Source of the DNA: Pegoplata infirma
Taxonomy: Eukaryota > Arthropoda > Insecta > Diptera > Anthomyiidae
Length of the DNA stretch: 64,000 nucleotides
Assembly: GCA_963921195.1 (NCBI GenBank)
Contig: OY992537.1
Span: forward strand, 20,172,642-20,236,641
Direction of reading: 5' to 3'
Under the pieces are notes generated by a model that saw only the letters and a program-made list of their open reading frames with translations, searched no databases and was not told where the DNA came from. Both the position numbers and the translations under genes were made by a program. How positions within the stretch are numbered: the first letter of the stretch is position 1; each line of letters starts with the position of its first letter. Of this stretch, positions 1-9,236 are shown piece after piece.

Positions 1-400
1 AAGACATGATGCAGTCCAATTCCAAAAGAGCTAAATCCATGCAGCTTGGCACAAATAATCTTATGGCCATTGGATGATTCAGTTCGAAAATTGACAAAAT
101 CAGGCTCTGAATTTTTTTTTTACATTTTTTGTTATATTTTTTATCATATAAATTATTTTTATGAAAGAAAAGGTCATGCAGTTAGGTCAAGTTAATTGGA
201 AAATGTATTTTTTTCTGTCCACCCTTTTTTGTGGACACTTTTATAAAAAAATAATGATAAAATTGCATAAATATCATAATAAATCAATTTGTAAACATTT
301 ACACGAAAAGAAAGCTCCTTCGCCAAAAAGCTCCCTATCAATTTTTTACATTTTGGTAGGAAAAAGAGAATGTAACACTCTCAACTGTTTTGTTTGTCCC
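1..400 (-). repeat. DINE-like repeat P, reverse copy, runs off the left edge
   Basis: This is a diverged reverse-strand copy of the most abundant repeat in the window. Positions 1-110 match, in reverse complement, the internal block that elsewhere reads 'agctcttttattttgga', including the 'gatgcagtcca' and 'cttatggcc' segments. Positions 345-395 (acattttggtaggaaaaag, then gtaacactctcaactg) match the degenerate 5' end. The intervening AT-rich sequence has no recognisable coding content. The repeat continues beyond base 1. Confidence 0.6.
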
Positions 401-519
401 TTTTTGTACAAAAATATTGGTGGATATTTTTTTTTAAATAATAACAATTTAATAATAAGAATAAGCAAAAAAATATTCATTGAATACTATAGTACTTTTA
501 AAAAATGTTTAAAAAGTAG

Positions 520-740
520 ACAAAATTGTCAGGTTTTTTGTTATTTTAAAAAATCGTAATTTTTTTTTGGCAAAAATCGTCATATGTATCATCATTTTGC
601 TATTTTGGTAAGTAAAAATCGTCAAAATGCAGAGAAATCGTCAAAGCTGGCAACAGTGCGTATACGCAACATTTTAATTAAATATTACTCATACGTACAG
701 TATGATACAGAACCAGTGTTCGAAAAAAAAACTAACAAAC
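520..740. other. AT-rich stretch with a segment shared with 6352-6385
   Basis: No gene is seen. Short direct repeats of 'aaaatcgtca' occur at about 570-640. A segment of about 34 bases at 673-713 (attactcatacgtacagta, then tgatac) recurs at 6352-6385, so this is part of a dispersed repeat whose ends I could not define. Confidence 0.4.
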
Positions 741-744
741 AGTA

Positions 745-1155
745 ATCTTCCAAGGGTCTATGTTATGGGATAATTTTTTCTATAGAAAAATTCTTAGATA
801 CTGAGAGATGTTTCTGTAGAAAAATTTTTAGATTCTGTGACACTTTTTGTGTAAAGAAATTCTCAGATTCTGAGATATTTTCTCTTCACAAAAATTCTCA
901 GATTCTGAGACATTTTTTCTATAAAAAAATTCTCAGATTCAGAGACATTTTTTCTATAGACATTTTTCCTATAGAAAAATTTTTAGATTCTGCGACATTT
1001 TTCTATAGACAAATTCTCAGATTCCGAGACATGTTTTCTATAGAAAAATTCTCAGATTCTGAGACATTTTTTCTATAGATAAATTCTCAGATTCCGAGAA
1101 TTTTTTTCTATAAAAAAATTCTCAGATTCTGAGACATTTTTTTCTATAGAAAAAA
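745..1155. repeat. Tandem array of a ~36-bp double-palindrome unit
   Basis: About eleven diverged copies of a 35-37-bp unit lie head to tail. Each unit holds two short palindromes, TTTTTCTATAGAAAAA and CTCAGATTCTGAG, separated by a short spacer containing ACATT. Scattered relatives of the same unit occur at 15760-16420, 18590-18730, 21780-21870, 22140-23060, 59440-59490 and 60730-60905, so this is a dispersed satellite-like family. There is no coding content. Direct repeats lacking variable spacers rule out a CRISPR reading. Confidence 0.85.
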
Positions 1156-1401
1156 ACCTCACACACGGAAGGCGACTTCTAAAATGCATTAAAAAAATAT
1201 TTTTTAATAACATCTTTTTTCATTTCCACTGATTCAAAAACTGTCTTCACCATTGAAATTTGCATGCCTTAATTAACAAAAAATGTTTTTTTTTTTAACT
1301 TATTGTTAGTGTTGTTAAAACTTCAATGCGATTGCAAAAATCTAAAAACGCAATTCTTAATATTTTTCCATGCCCCAAACGACGATTTAATCTTGGGAGG
1401 T

Positions 1402-1415
1402 AAGATATATACAAA
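1402..1415. repeat. Left candidate target-site duplication of the LINE
   Basis: The 14-mer AAGATATATACAAA matches AAGATATTTACAAA at 4023-4036 in 13 of 14 positions. The two copies lie directly outside the truncated 5' end and the AAT-repeat tail of the LINE, as expected for target-primed reverse transcription. Confidence 0.65.
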
Positions 1416-1577
1416 TATATTTCGTTAGTGAAATCCTCTACCAACGAGATGGGTCTCTTAAGGGGAAATAACGGTATCTATACCAAGGACCGAAAGGAGA
1501 CTTTGGAGTTGTTATTACAAATTCACTTTCCTGATTCGATCATTTGTGATCCTTCAGGAAATAATACGACCCCATAA
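1416..1577 (+). pseudogene. Frameshifted N-terminal remnant of the LINE ORF2
   Basis: In the frame containing 1449-1451, the translation includes the segment ETLELLLQIHFPDS, which resembles the conserved 'LL..HFP' stretch just upstream of the reverse transcriptase domain in R1/I/LOA-type elements. The frame ends at a TAA at 1575-1577, just after homology moves to the other forward frame. A single small indel therefore separates this remnant from the RT frame. The endonuclease domain expected further upstream is absent because the element is truncated. Confidence 0.65.
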
Positions 1578-3934
1578 GATTTTGTAGGAGAACATCTAAT
1601 CTTTCAGGCGTCATCTTCGACCCGGATAAGGTTAGATGGGCCATTAAGTCCTTTGATCCGTTTAAGTCCCCTGGGGGGGACGAAATCTTCCCCGCTCTTT
1701 TGCAGAATGGGTTAGACTTTCTTTTGGATACATTAGTATCTGTTTTTAGATCTAGCTTTATATTTGGACACATCCCTTCTCTTTGGAGGAAGGTAAATGT
1801 TGTATTTATACCTAAGGCTGGAAATAGACCGGCTGAATTGCCAAAATCGTATAGACCCATAAGTCTTACATCCTTCCTACTGAAGACTATGGAAAGATTA
1901 CTGGATCTTCACTTAAGATCTACGTACTTGGACCAATATCCTTTACACAGGAATCAGTATGCATATGCAAAAGGCAAATCTACTGATTCGGCTTTACATC
2001 ATCTGGTGACAGTTATAGAAAAAGCCCATAAGGACAAGGAAATAGCTCTTTGTGCCTTTTTGGATATTGAGGGAGCCTTTGATAATACTGGTTATGACTC
2101 CATTGAATCTGCACTTCGGTGTAGAGGTGTAGATCAGGGTACATGTAGATGGATTAAGAACATGCTAGAGAGCAGGGAAATAACCGCATCTATGGGTTGC
2201 ACTCGAGTCACAGTGAATGCCGTTAAAGGCTGTCCTCAGGGCGGCGTCCTATCTCCACTACTATGGTCCCTGGTGATAGATGACTTGCTTCAGAGGCTAG
2301 ATAATATGGGTTATCAAGCAATCGGTTACGCGGACGATTTAGTAGTTATAGTAACTGGTAAATTCGACAATATCATCTCGGATATTATGTGCAACGCTCT
2401 ACGTTTGATAATGGGCTGGTGCACTGAACAGGGTCTTTCCATTAACCCTAACAAGACTATTATAGTCCCGTTTACTAGGAGAAGAAATCTCAATTTAGGT
2501 ATAATTTCCGTAGGGAATACTATTATCCAACTCTCTAAGGAGGTTAAATATTTAGGAGTTATCTTAGATACGAAACTTACTTGGAATTCACATTTAGACG
2601 GCACTATCAAAAAGGCTATTGCGGCATTATGGGCAGCGAATAGGATTGTTGGTAGGACCTGGGGATTGAGCCCCAAAATGGTCATGTGGATCTACAAGAT
2701 GATTGTAAGACCGATCATGACGTACGCTGCAGTAGTATGGTGGCCGAAGACTATGCAGAGGGATGCCACCGTAAGGCTAGGCAAGGTACAGCGTCTGGCT
2801 TGTACTCTAATCACGGGTGCTATGAAAACCTGCCCAACTTTGGCCCAAGAAGCCATCTTGGGTCTCACACCTCTCGACATCTTTATTAGATCTACGGCAG
2901 CTATGGCTGCGCGTAGAATGAATATCGATTACTCTGACCCTCGCAACTCGAACGGCCACTCCAATATTCTTTCTTCAATAGGAATTAGGGAAAATCTAGA
3001 TATGCCGACGGATAGAATAAACACTGTGCTTCGCTTTGGAAGGAAATTTGAGATCGTGATACCGAGTAGACCAGAGTGGGATGAAGGTGGTCCATATGTG
3101 GATACTAGAAGCCTAAACTGGTATACTGACGGATCCAAAATGTCCTCTGGAGTGGGCGCTGGTGTCTACGGTCCAAACACGCGGATCTCCGAACCAATGG
3201 GTAGGTGGCCTACAGTTTTTCAGGCTGAAATTCAGGCTATTGCAATATGCGCTAGAGTTAATATTGCAAAGGGTATGAAGGGTACTCATATTTCAATCTT
3301 CTCTGATAGCCAGGCAGCACTTCAGGCGTTGTCTTCTTGGGAATTTAAATCCAAATTGACACTGGAATGTTTTGATACCCTTCAACAGCTGGCCGGGAGA
3401 AACAAAATTACTCTATTTTGGATCCCTGGTCATAGAGGTTTTGAGGGTAATGAGATAGCGGATGAGCTTGCTAGAAATGCCTCCGCTACTCCTATGACCG
3501 GACCCGAACCCTATTGTGGGGTAAACTGGTCCACCTTCTCGAACATGATTAAGGGTTTGGAAAGAACCGACTTCTTAAACTTGTGGGAAAATTCAGGAGG
3601 TCTACGCCAATCCAAAGCACTAATCGCGCCATTATCATATGGAAGTATACTTAATCACACCAAAGGTGACATTAGGTTACTGACAGGTTTTCTCACCGGG
3701 CATTATAAGGTAAATTATCACTTGCATAATTTAAACCTTTGTGCATCGTCTTTGTGTCGACTTTGTCTTGAGGAAGTAGAAACAACGCAACACATATTAT
3801 GTGAGTGCGTCGCAATATGTAGGATCAGAAAACGGTTTTTAGACAAAGAATTGCTTAATTCTGCGGATATAAAGCTAGCTTCTCCATCCTCTGTTATAAT
3901 GTTCATTAGGAACATTGAACAGAGTTTGAATTAG
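1565..3934 (+). CDS. LINE ORF2 fragment: reverse transcriptase, RNase H, zinc finger
   Basis: The open frame runs from just after a TAA at 1562-1564 to a TAG at 3932-3934. The true start codon is lost by truncation; TTG at 1700 is not a credible eukaryotic start. It opens with RT motifs (VRWAIKSFDPFKSPGG, then VVFIPKAGNR, SYRPISLTSFLLK). The template-grip segment KGCPQGGVLSPLLW follows, and the catalytic YADD is at 2327-2338. The RNase H domain follows at about 3121-3480 with TDGS, an AEIQAI glutamate, SDSQAA, GHRG and ADELARN, so the catalytic D, E, D, H and D are all present. A C-terminal CRLC...H...C cluster near 3757-3815 matches the zinc finger common in these elements. The product would be a cytoplasmic/nuclear retrotransposition polyprotein making cDNA at the target site. 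With no endonuclease, this copy is not autonomous. Its long intact frame suggests a fairly recent insertion. Confidence 0.9.
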   Translation, partial: YDPIRFCRRTSNLSGVIFDPDKVRWAIKSFDPFKSPGGDEIFPALLQNGLDFLLDTLVSVFRSSFIFGHIPSLWRKVNVVFIPKAGNRPAELPKSYRPISLTSFLLKTMERLLDLHLRSTYLDQYPLHRNQYAYAKGKSTDSALHHLVTVIEKAHKDKEIALCAFLDIEGAFDNTGYDSIESALRCRGVDQGTCRWIKNMLESREITASMGCTRVTVNAVKGCPQGGVLSPLLWSLVIDDLLQRLDNMGYQAIGYADDLVVIVTGKFDNIISDIMCNALRLIMGWCTEQGLSINPNKTIIVPFTRRRNLNLGIISVGNTIIQLSKEVKYLGVILDTKLTWNSHLDGTIKKAIAALWAANRIVGRTWGLSPKMVMWIYKMIVRPIMTYAAVVWWPKTMQRDATVRLGKVQRLACTLITGAMKTCPTLAQEAILGLTPLDIFIRSTAAMAARRMNIDYSDPRNSNGHSNILSSIGIRENLDMPTDRINTVLRFGRKFEIVIPSRPEWDEGGPYVDTRSLNWYTDGSKMSSGVGAGVYGPNTRISEPMGRWPTVFQAEIQAIAICARVNIAKGMKGTHISIFSDSQAALQALSSWEFKSKLTLECFDTLQQLAGRNKITLFWIPGHRGFEGNEIADELARNASATPMTGPEPYCGVNWSTFSNMIKGLERTDFLNLWENSGGLRQSKALIAPLSYGSILNHTKGDIRLLTGFLTGHYKVNYHLHNLNLCASSLCRLCLEEVETTQHILCECVAICRIRKRFLDKELLNSADIKLASPSSVIMFIRNIEQSLN

Positions 3935-4004
3935 ATTAATGGATCTTGGCACAAAAGACCCATAAGGGTCGCAGTGCCGGCCGTTAGGGCTAGATCACCC
4001 CTTG

Positions 4005-4021
4005 AATAATAATAATAATAT
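4005..4021 (+). repeat. (AAT)n 3' tail of the LINE
   Basis: Five AAT units end the element directly before the right candidate target duplication. A trinucleotide repeat tail instead of poly(A) is characteristic of I-type and related RNase H-bearing LINEs. Confidence 0.8.
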
Positions 4022-4022
4022 A

Positions 4023-4036
4023 AAGATATTTACAAA
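4023..4036. repeat. Right candidate target-site duplication of the LINE
   Basis: AAGATATTTACAAA differs at one position from 1402-1415. It directly follows the AAT tail. Confidence 0.65.
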
Positions 4037-4261
4037 AAATGCAAAACACTTATAACCTTAATGTGCATTTTTATATTTTCAGATATGCTAACTCTTTAAG
4101 ATTCAAAGTAAGGACCCATAGGGGTCCACAAATGTGAAGAGGGCCAGCGATACTATGCAGATTTAAAGAACTAAAAAATGCGCTCCGTTTTGCTCTATCT
4201 GGCTTAATTTTCGTGATGTCGCCACTTCTAGTTTCAAAAAAATCTCAAAAGTAATATTGTG
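4037..4261. other. AT-rich interval; no gene seen
   Basis: There is no recognisable coding content. The segment 'acccataggggtccac' at about 4110-4126 echoes the 3' UTR of the preceding LINE, but I cannot define an element. Confidence 0.3.
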
Positions 4262-4300
4262 TGCAACGCATCGAAATATCGGTCGAGAACTCCAGATAGT

Positions 4301-6071
4301 CAGGGCTGTCAGAAATGGCGATTTCTCGCCAAACGTGGCGATTTTGAAATGTGTTTGGCGACGAGTTTTGGCGATTTATAATATGAAAGGCGATTTAGTA
4401 AAATAATTTTTTTAATAATTTCTAAAGATGAGTAGAGCCATCCGTATGTCAAATTATCAAATTTTATTTACTTTTGCTGCGCTTAGACAGTAAAATTTGT
4501 TTAACGTTTTTGACAGGCTTTCTACAAGACTGCTCGTCAATGCGGCTCTTTATGAATTTAAACAAAAAAAAAAAAAAACAATTTGGGAAATTTCAAGTGT
4601 CCAGGGGAGCTAATTATAGGATCTCGTGGCCACATGAAATTTCCGAATCATAAAAAAAAAATAATTAATCCTTTTTTTATTAAATTTTACACTGTTGTAA
4701 ACTGTTGTTGAGTCAAAATAGCGAGTAAGAAAAATTCAAGACCGATTATTATGGATCGCTTGGGTTTTTTGCATTAGTACAGAAAACAAGAATAAATGAA
4801 ATTTGAATGAAATTTATTGCCTATAGACAGATTTTAGAAATAATTAGCAAATTTTTATATGGAGTATTTTATAAATTACCAATTGAAGTAAAAATTACAC
4901 AAACTAAAAAAAAATAACTTTTGGCGATTTTTATGTATTTTTCTAGGTTTTTGGCGATTTTTGAATATTATTGTTTTTGGGCTATTATTAAGAAAACAAA
5001 ATATCGAGGGCCTATATTCAAAACCCTCTATCTAAAAAAACACAACTTTTCAGGAGAGCCAAAAAACTGTTTATTTCGCGAATTGTTAGAGTAATTAAAA
5101 TTCGATATTCTACAATATTTTTTTAAATCAACTACTGAATCTGACATATAATTAGTTTTTGAAATTTTGCACTATTGGGGATTTTAGAGGATAGATAGAG
5201 GGTTTTGTTTCTCAAAAATATTAAGTACAGGAATGAAAATGATCAGATAGAGGGTTTTGCATTTAAATAAAAATGAATTATTATGATTTCATTTATGACA
5301 TCGGTTAATTTTTAACGTAATTTATTAATGATAACGGCTTATAAATAATTTCGAAATCGCGCTTTTGGTCCACAGGTGCGGATTGTTAAGACAAAATTAT
5401 TTTTTTTACCGAATTCGTCTCAAAAGTTGACAAACTGTTGAGTATGTTATGTAAGAAATAGTAAAAAAAATAAAAACGGGATTTTGGTCCACAGATGCTG
5501 ATCAGCATCGGGATTTTTAAGATAAAAATTTTTGTTTCACAATGTACACAAGACATCCAAAGTTTGAGACATATTTTTTAAAAAAGTCAAACAAGAATTT
5601 TCAGAAAAAATTAGCATCAGTGGACCAAAATCGTGGTTCTGGAATTTTGTTGATAAATTCATGTGCAGCATGCAAAAATTAGTATGAAAACATGTAATGC
5701 ATGATAAAATTATTCAAAACAAATATTTGTAAATTAATTATTTGAAAAGATAGAGGGTTTTGCATTCAGAAAAATTAATTGTGTAAGAGATAGAGAAAAC
5801 CAAAAATGCAAATAAAATAGCAAAAAAAAATATTTTTGTTCTGAATTTTACACCATAGACGAGGGCCGTTTTTCTGAATATTTTGCCATCAAAAAGTCAT
5901 TTTCGTGAAAATGGAAGATAGAGGGTTTTGAATATAGGCCCTCGATATATTTTTTTTAAATAAAAATAATTATTATTTTTAACAAAAACTGAAAAAATTT
6001 GAATTTTGTCGATTTCTGGCGATTTTTACATCCGATTTGGCGATGAGCGTAAAAAAAATCTGACAACCCTG
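4301..6071. mobile_element. hAT-type element with perfect 8-bp TSD
   Basis: The terminal inverted repeats are CAGGGCTGTCAGA on the left and CAGGGTTGTCAGA (reverse complement) on the right, matching at 12 of 13 positions. They are flanked by the exact 8-bp duplication CAGATAGT at 4293-4300 and 6072-6079. An 8-bp duplication with CAG-starting termini indicates the hAT superfamily. Subterminal 'ggcgattt' motifs repeat near both ends (left 4318-4395, right about 6010-6050, also 4923-4980). No transposase is recognisable, so this is non-autonomous. A separate MITE (5001-5948) sits inside it. Confidence 0.85.
5001..5948. mobile_element. MITE with a perfect 33-bp terminal inverted repeat
   Basis: Positions 5001-5033 and 5916-5948 are exact reverse complements over 33 bases (left end ATATCGAGGGCCTATATTCA). 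The motif GATAGAGGGTTTTG recurs internally at about 5195, 5244 and 5748, and 'ttggtccacag' blocks occur in both orientations (about 5368, 5487 and 5621). There is no coding content. Its perfect TIRs and its position inside the hAT element mark it as a later insertion. The target duplication cannot be fixed because the outermost bases are themselves TA-rich and palindromic. Confidence 0.85.
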
Positions 6072-6260
6072 CAGATAGTATGTATAATATTAATCCGCGT
6101 CACGAATATATCTTACGGCCATAGGCTGGTTAAGTTTGGAAATGGCAAAAATCGGATCAGGGGCAAAAAAGTTCCTCATTGAGAAACTAAACCTGCCTCT
6201 AAAAAAATCAATTTTTACGGGTTTTAGTACATTTGTTTAAACAACTTAACTATTTTTGTG

Positions 6261-8000
6261 TCGGAAGTAGTTAAAATGTGCCCACAATGCCTCTCGCCGA
6301 CCGCCCCTCCTAATGTCACTCTGTTGATGCATATTGTATGATCATGTTTCATAAAATATTACTCATACGTACAGTATGATACTGAACAGCTCATTAGACC
6401 GTCATTTTTTGTATGACATCATTTTTTTTCGTTTTTGATTGTCCGAGAATTTTTTTCTTCTAGCCTTTAAAACTATGTGGTACATTTTTAAGGCAAAACG
6501 GATTAAATTAACCCGTGGCGTACGCAGATCAAAGTTATGGATTTTTGAATTTTTGAAAAAATAAAATTTTGAAAAAAATCTAAAATATTTTTTTTTCCCT
6601 TTAATTTGAGATACATCCGAGCGTTTCGATAACGTGGCGTCGTTTGATAAAAATTTTAAATTTTTGGTGGAAATTTGCCGAAAACAAAAACTTTGATTGA
6701 ACGGCGCTACGGATTGAAATGATCGAATTTGCCTCAAATTAAATATAAATAAAAGTTTGTCGAAGGAAAAATATTATTTTTGATAAAAAAAAAGTCGAAC
6801 GCACGAAAAATCCCGCCATTTTTTAATAAAATTTAAAAAAATTGTGTTTTTTTTACGTTTTGGAAATTTTTTTAAAAATTCCAAATTTTGTGCAAAGGGC
6901 ACTTCGGTTAAAAGTGATATTATTTGGCTGAAATTAGTTTAAACCAAAGTTGTTATGTTTTTTTATTTCTTGAACGAAAAAACCTCAATATTTTGTTAAT
7001 TTTTCAACACTTCAAATGGCGATATCTCGAAAGTGTAACCTGCCCAATGTCACATTTAGCGGTAGCTGTCCAATCTAACATTTAGCGACAAAGAGAAGGG
7101 GGATTTTTTTAGTTTTTTGGGGATTTTTCACATTTCTTCGTAAATATTCTTCGAAACCTTCGAAAGGTTTTTTGAAGGCCTATTCAATGGTATATCGGTC
7201 GTGCCGAAGTCGGCATTAGGTACGTTATTGTCAGAAATGTAAAAACGTTCGGCTAGTTTATATGAAGACGTATATATGTACTGCCGCCAAAATCATATAT
7301 AATAATCTCTATTAAAATTAAGCTGACCAGTATTTTTGCGTTTGACGAAATTCCTGTTAGTTCTGATTTCATTCGAATTTTCCGGGAAGCCCTTATATTT
7401 TCATAAGGTGGCAATTTTTTTTTTTTTTAATTTGAGATTGGGCAAGTAAACAAAACAGGCAACTCTTATTTTCTGCACCCATTACAATATTTAAGTTTCA
7501 GGACAATCGTTGGGTGCCCTCTAAAAGACGTTCCTTGTAAGACATAGTTTTCTAAAATTTTTTCAATAATCCAAATTTTTTGTGGATATTTTCTAAAAAA
7601 TCTAATATCACCACGGGTTAAAATGATCTGATTTGGCTTAAACTAAGTTTAGATAAACTTTTGTTTTTAATTGTATGAAAAGGTCCAGGCGAAGAAATTT
7701 TTAGATTTTTTTTTTTTTTTTTCAAATTTCAAAGAGATATATCTCTCAGCAATATTTCAAAACTATCTATTATTTTTTTTTGATATTTATGTTCAGCGCC
7801 TCAAAAATAGTTAATGTAAGCGAGATTTAAAACTTTTATCATCAGGCGCCAGAGGTTAATCGGATTGGCCTTAAATTTGAGCCACACAAACTTCGTGCCA
7901 AATAATATAAAAATTTTGCTGGACTTTGAAAATAAAAAAAAAAATGTTTTCATTAAAGAATGCCGGTTTTATGATCACTCAAAATGTTGATCATAAGCAT
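6261..8000. repeat. Decayed dispersed repeat ('acggattaaattaacccg' family)
   Basis: There is no gene. Segments such as 'ggattaaattaacccgtgg' and 'gatcaaagttatgg' (6490-6535) recur in diverged form at 7860-7930, 10085-10115, 11945-11975, 12240-12320, 15650-15700, 21030-21070 and 21365-21390. The region is a heavily eroded copy, or several overlapping copies, of an unclassified dispersed element. Protein-length open frames here are AT-rich accidents. Confidence 0.5.
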
Positions 8001-8495
8001 TGCGAAACCTGAAACTGTTACACCGGAAGTATTTTGTTCGAAAATATTTTACTGATCCAAAAATGTTTAACTGAAATAACCAAAAATTGCATATTTCATA
8101 TTAAACATAGAAAAAAACTCCAATTAATTGATCTTCAAATTAAAATCTTAATTTCCCTTTGGCTACAATAAACTAACCTGCATCTCTTATGTAGGGCAAA
8201 GATTATCAACATTAATTAAGCTCTTGGTTTTCAACAAAAACAACAAAATACTGAATTTGTTCAGAATCTATGTAAAATTAAAAAAAAAAGAAAATCCAGT
8301 ACATATTAAAAAAAGTGGGTTGTGGGTTAACTCTTAAACATGCTAATATTAGCAATTTGAAAACAAAACATAATGAAAATATACCTGCCTGCTTATTTTG
8401 TACGTTTGCTATAATATCGAGTTAAACAGTAAAACAGGAACATCTAATATCACCAACAAATAACAAACAACAGTATGAAAGGAAAAAATTAAAAA
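8001..8495. other. AT-rich interval; no feature recognised
   Basis: There is no coding, tRNA or inverted-repeat structure that I can support here. Confidence 0.4.
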
Positions 8496-8499
8496 AAAA

Positions 8500-9031
8500 A
8501 CAAGTGAGAGTGTTAAATTCGGCTGTGCCGAATCTTTTATGCCCTCCAAAATGTAAACAAAAAAAAAAAAAAATTGACAGGGGCGTTTTTTTTTGGGGGG
8601 GGGGGGGGGGGAGTTGATAGGATCAGTGGGGCACGTTGAGAAATCCTTCCCATCGCGATAAATATACCAAATGTTTCATTTATTTAACAAAAATACAAAA
8701 AAACATGTAAAAACGTGTATTTTTTAGAGGTTGGTTTAGTTCTTCAAGGGGGAACTTTTTTCCCCTTGTCCGATTTGGCCAATTTCCGAACTTAACCTGC
8801 CTAGGAATATAAGACATATTTGTGCCAAACTTGAGGTTCCTAGCTCTTTTATTTTGGACTGCATCGTGTTAACTACAGACGGACGGACGGACATCGCTAG
8901 AATGTCTTAGAATCGATCACTGATCAATAATATATATACTTTATGGGGTCCCCGACCGATATTTCGATGCGTTACACACGGAATGACAAAGTGAGTATAC
9001 CCCCATACTGTAGTTGGAGGGTATAATTATA
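8500..9031 (+). repeat. DINE-like repeat P, near full-length copy
   Basis: The left end is an A-run followed by CAAGTGAGAGTG and the palindrome ATTCGGCTGTGCCGAAT, then a 'ccctcca' motif. A T-run passing straight into a G-run lies at about 8586-8612. The core carries GGAC tandem units (8879-8892), followed by the conserved 'catcgctagaatgtcttag' and 'tatggggtcc' blocks. It ends with 'tatacccccatactgtag' and TGGAGGGTATA, able to form a 3' hairpin. A central GGAC/GTCY microsatellite, subterminal inverted repeats and a 3' hairpin in an A/T-rich target match DINE-1/Helentron-associated elements; that assignment is inference. It is non-coding. Confidence 0.75.
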
Positions 9032-9236
9032 CGGCCATGGCAAGTCGTAATCATAAAAGCTCATTTTCAGGCTTGACTTTTCATTCGATGTCGTCTCTTT
9101 ATACACTGATGCCTCGATTAAAACATACGGTTAAAAAATTGAGGTTAAGAACCAATTGACTTCTGTTTTTAATGTGTCTTAACTCCCCAAAACAAGGTCA
9201 GGCTGTCGTTCCAATAACACGTTTATGAAATAAAAA

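Larger units (their letters stand above)
1416..4022 (+). mobile_element. 5'-truncated non-LTR retrotransposon (R1/I/LOA group)
   Basis: This non-LTR (LINE) retrotransposon copy has lost ORF1 and the endonuclease but retains the reverse transcriptase, an RNase H domain and the C-terminal zinc-finger region. After the stop codon there is only about 70 bases of GC-richer 3' UTR, and then an (AAT)n tail (4005-4021) in place of poly(A). RNase H plus a trinucleotide tail is typical of I, R1 and LOA-type elements; I favour LOA/R1 but cannot separate them without a phylogeny. A candidate 14-bp target duplication (13/14 identical) brackets 1416-4022, so the 5' truncation probably arose at insertion. 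Base composition is visibly less AT-rich than the flanks, and one frame disruption near 1565-1577 separates the short N-terminal remnant from the long frame. This is the only long open reading frame in the window. Confidence 0.9.
4262..6260 (-). repeat. DINE-like repeat P, reverse copy, split by a hAT element
   Basis: The P sequence 'acgcatcgaaatatcggt' (4266-4285) runs into the insertion at 4301 and resumes after 6079 with the expected 'ggccataggctggttaag' block and 'actaaacctgcctct'. It is therefore a single reverse-strand P copy disrupted by the 1.77-kb element at 4301-6071. The 3' and 5' ends are eroded. Confidence 0.7.

Noticed and set aside
161..559. 132-codon open frame on the + strand
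   Set aside because: K/N/F-rich translation from AT-rich sequence overlapping a P repeat; no motif and no family resemblance.
745..1155. CRISPR-like regularly spaced repeats
   Set aside because: Units are contiguous with no unique spacers, and the context is clearly eukaryotic.
1700..1702. TTG as the translation start of the LINE protein
   Set aside because: TTG is not a normal eukaryotic start, and conserved RT sequence continues upstream in the same frame to 1565.
1540..2889. Reverse-strand and other-frame open frames over the LINE
   Set aside because: They are shadows of the RT-RNase H frame and lack any motif.
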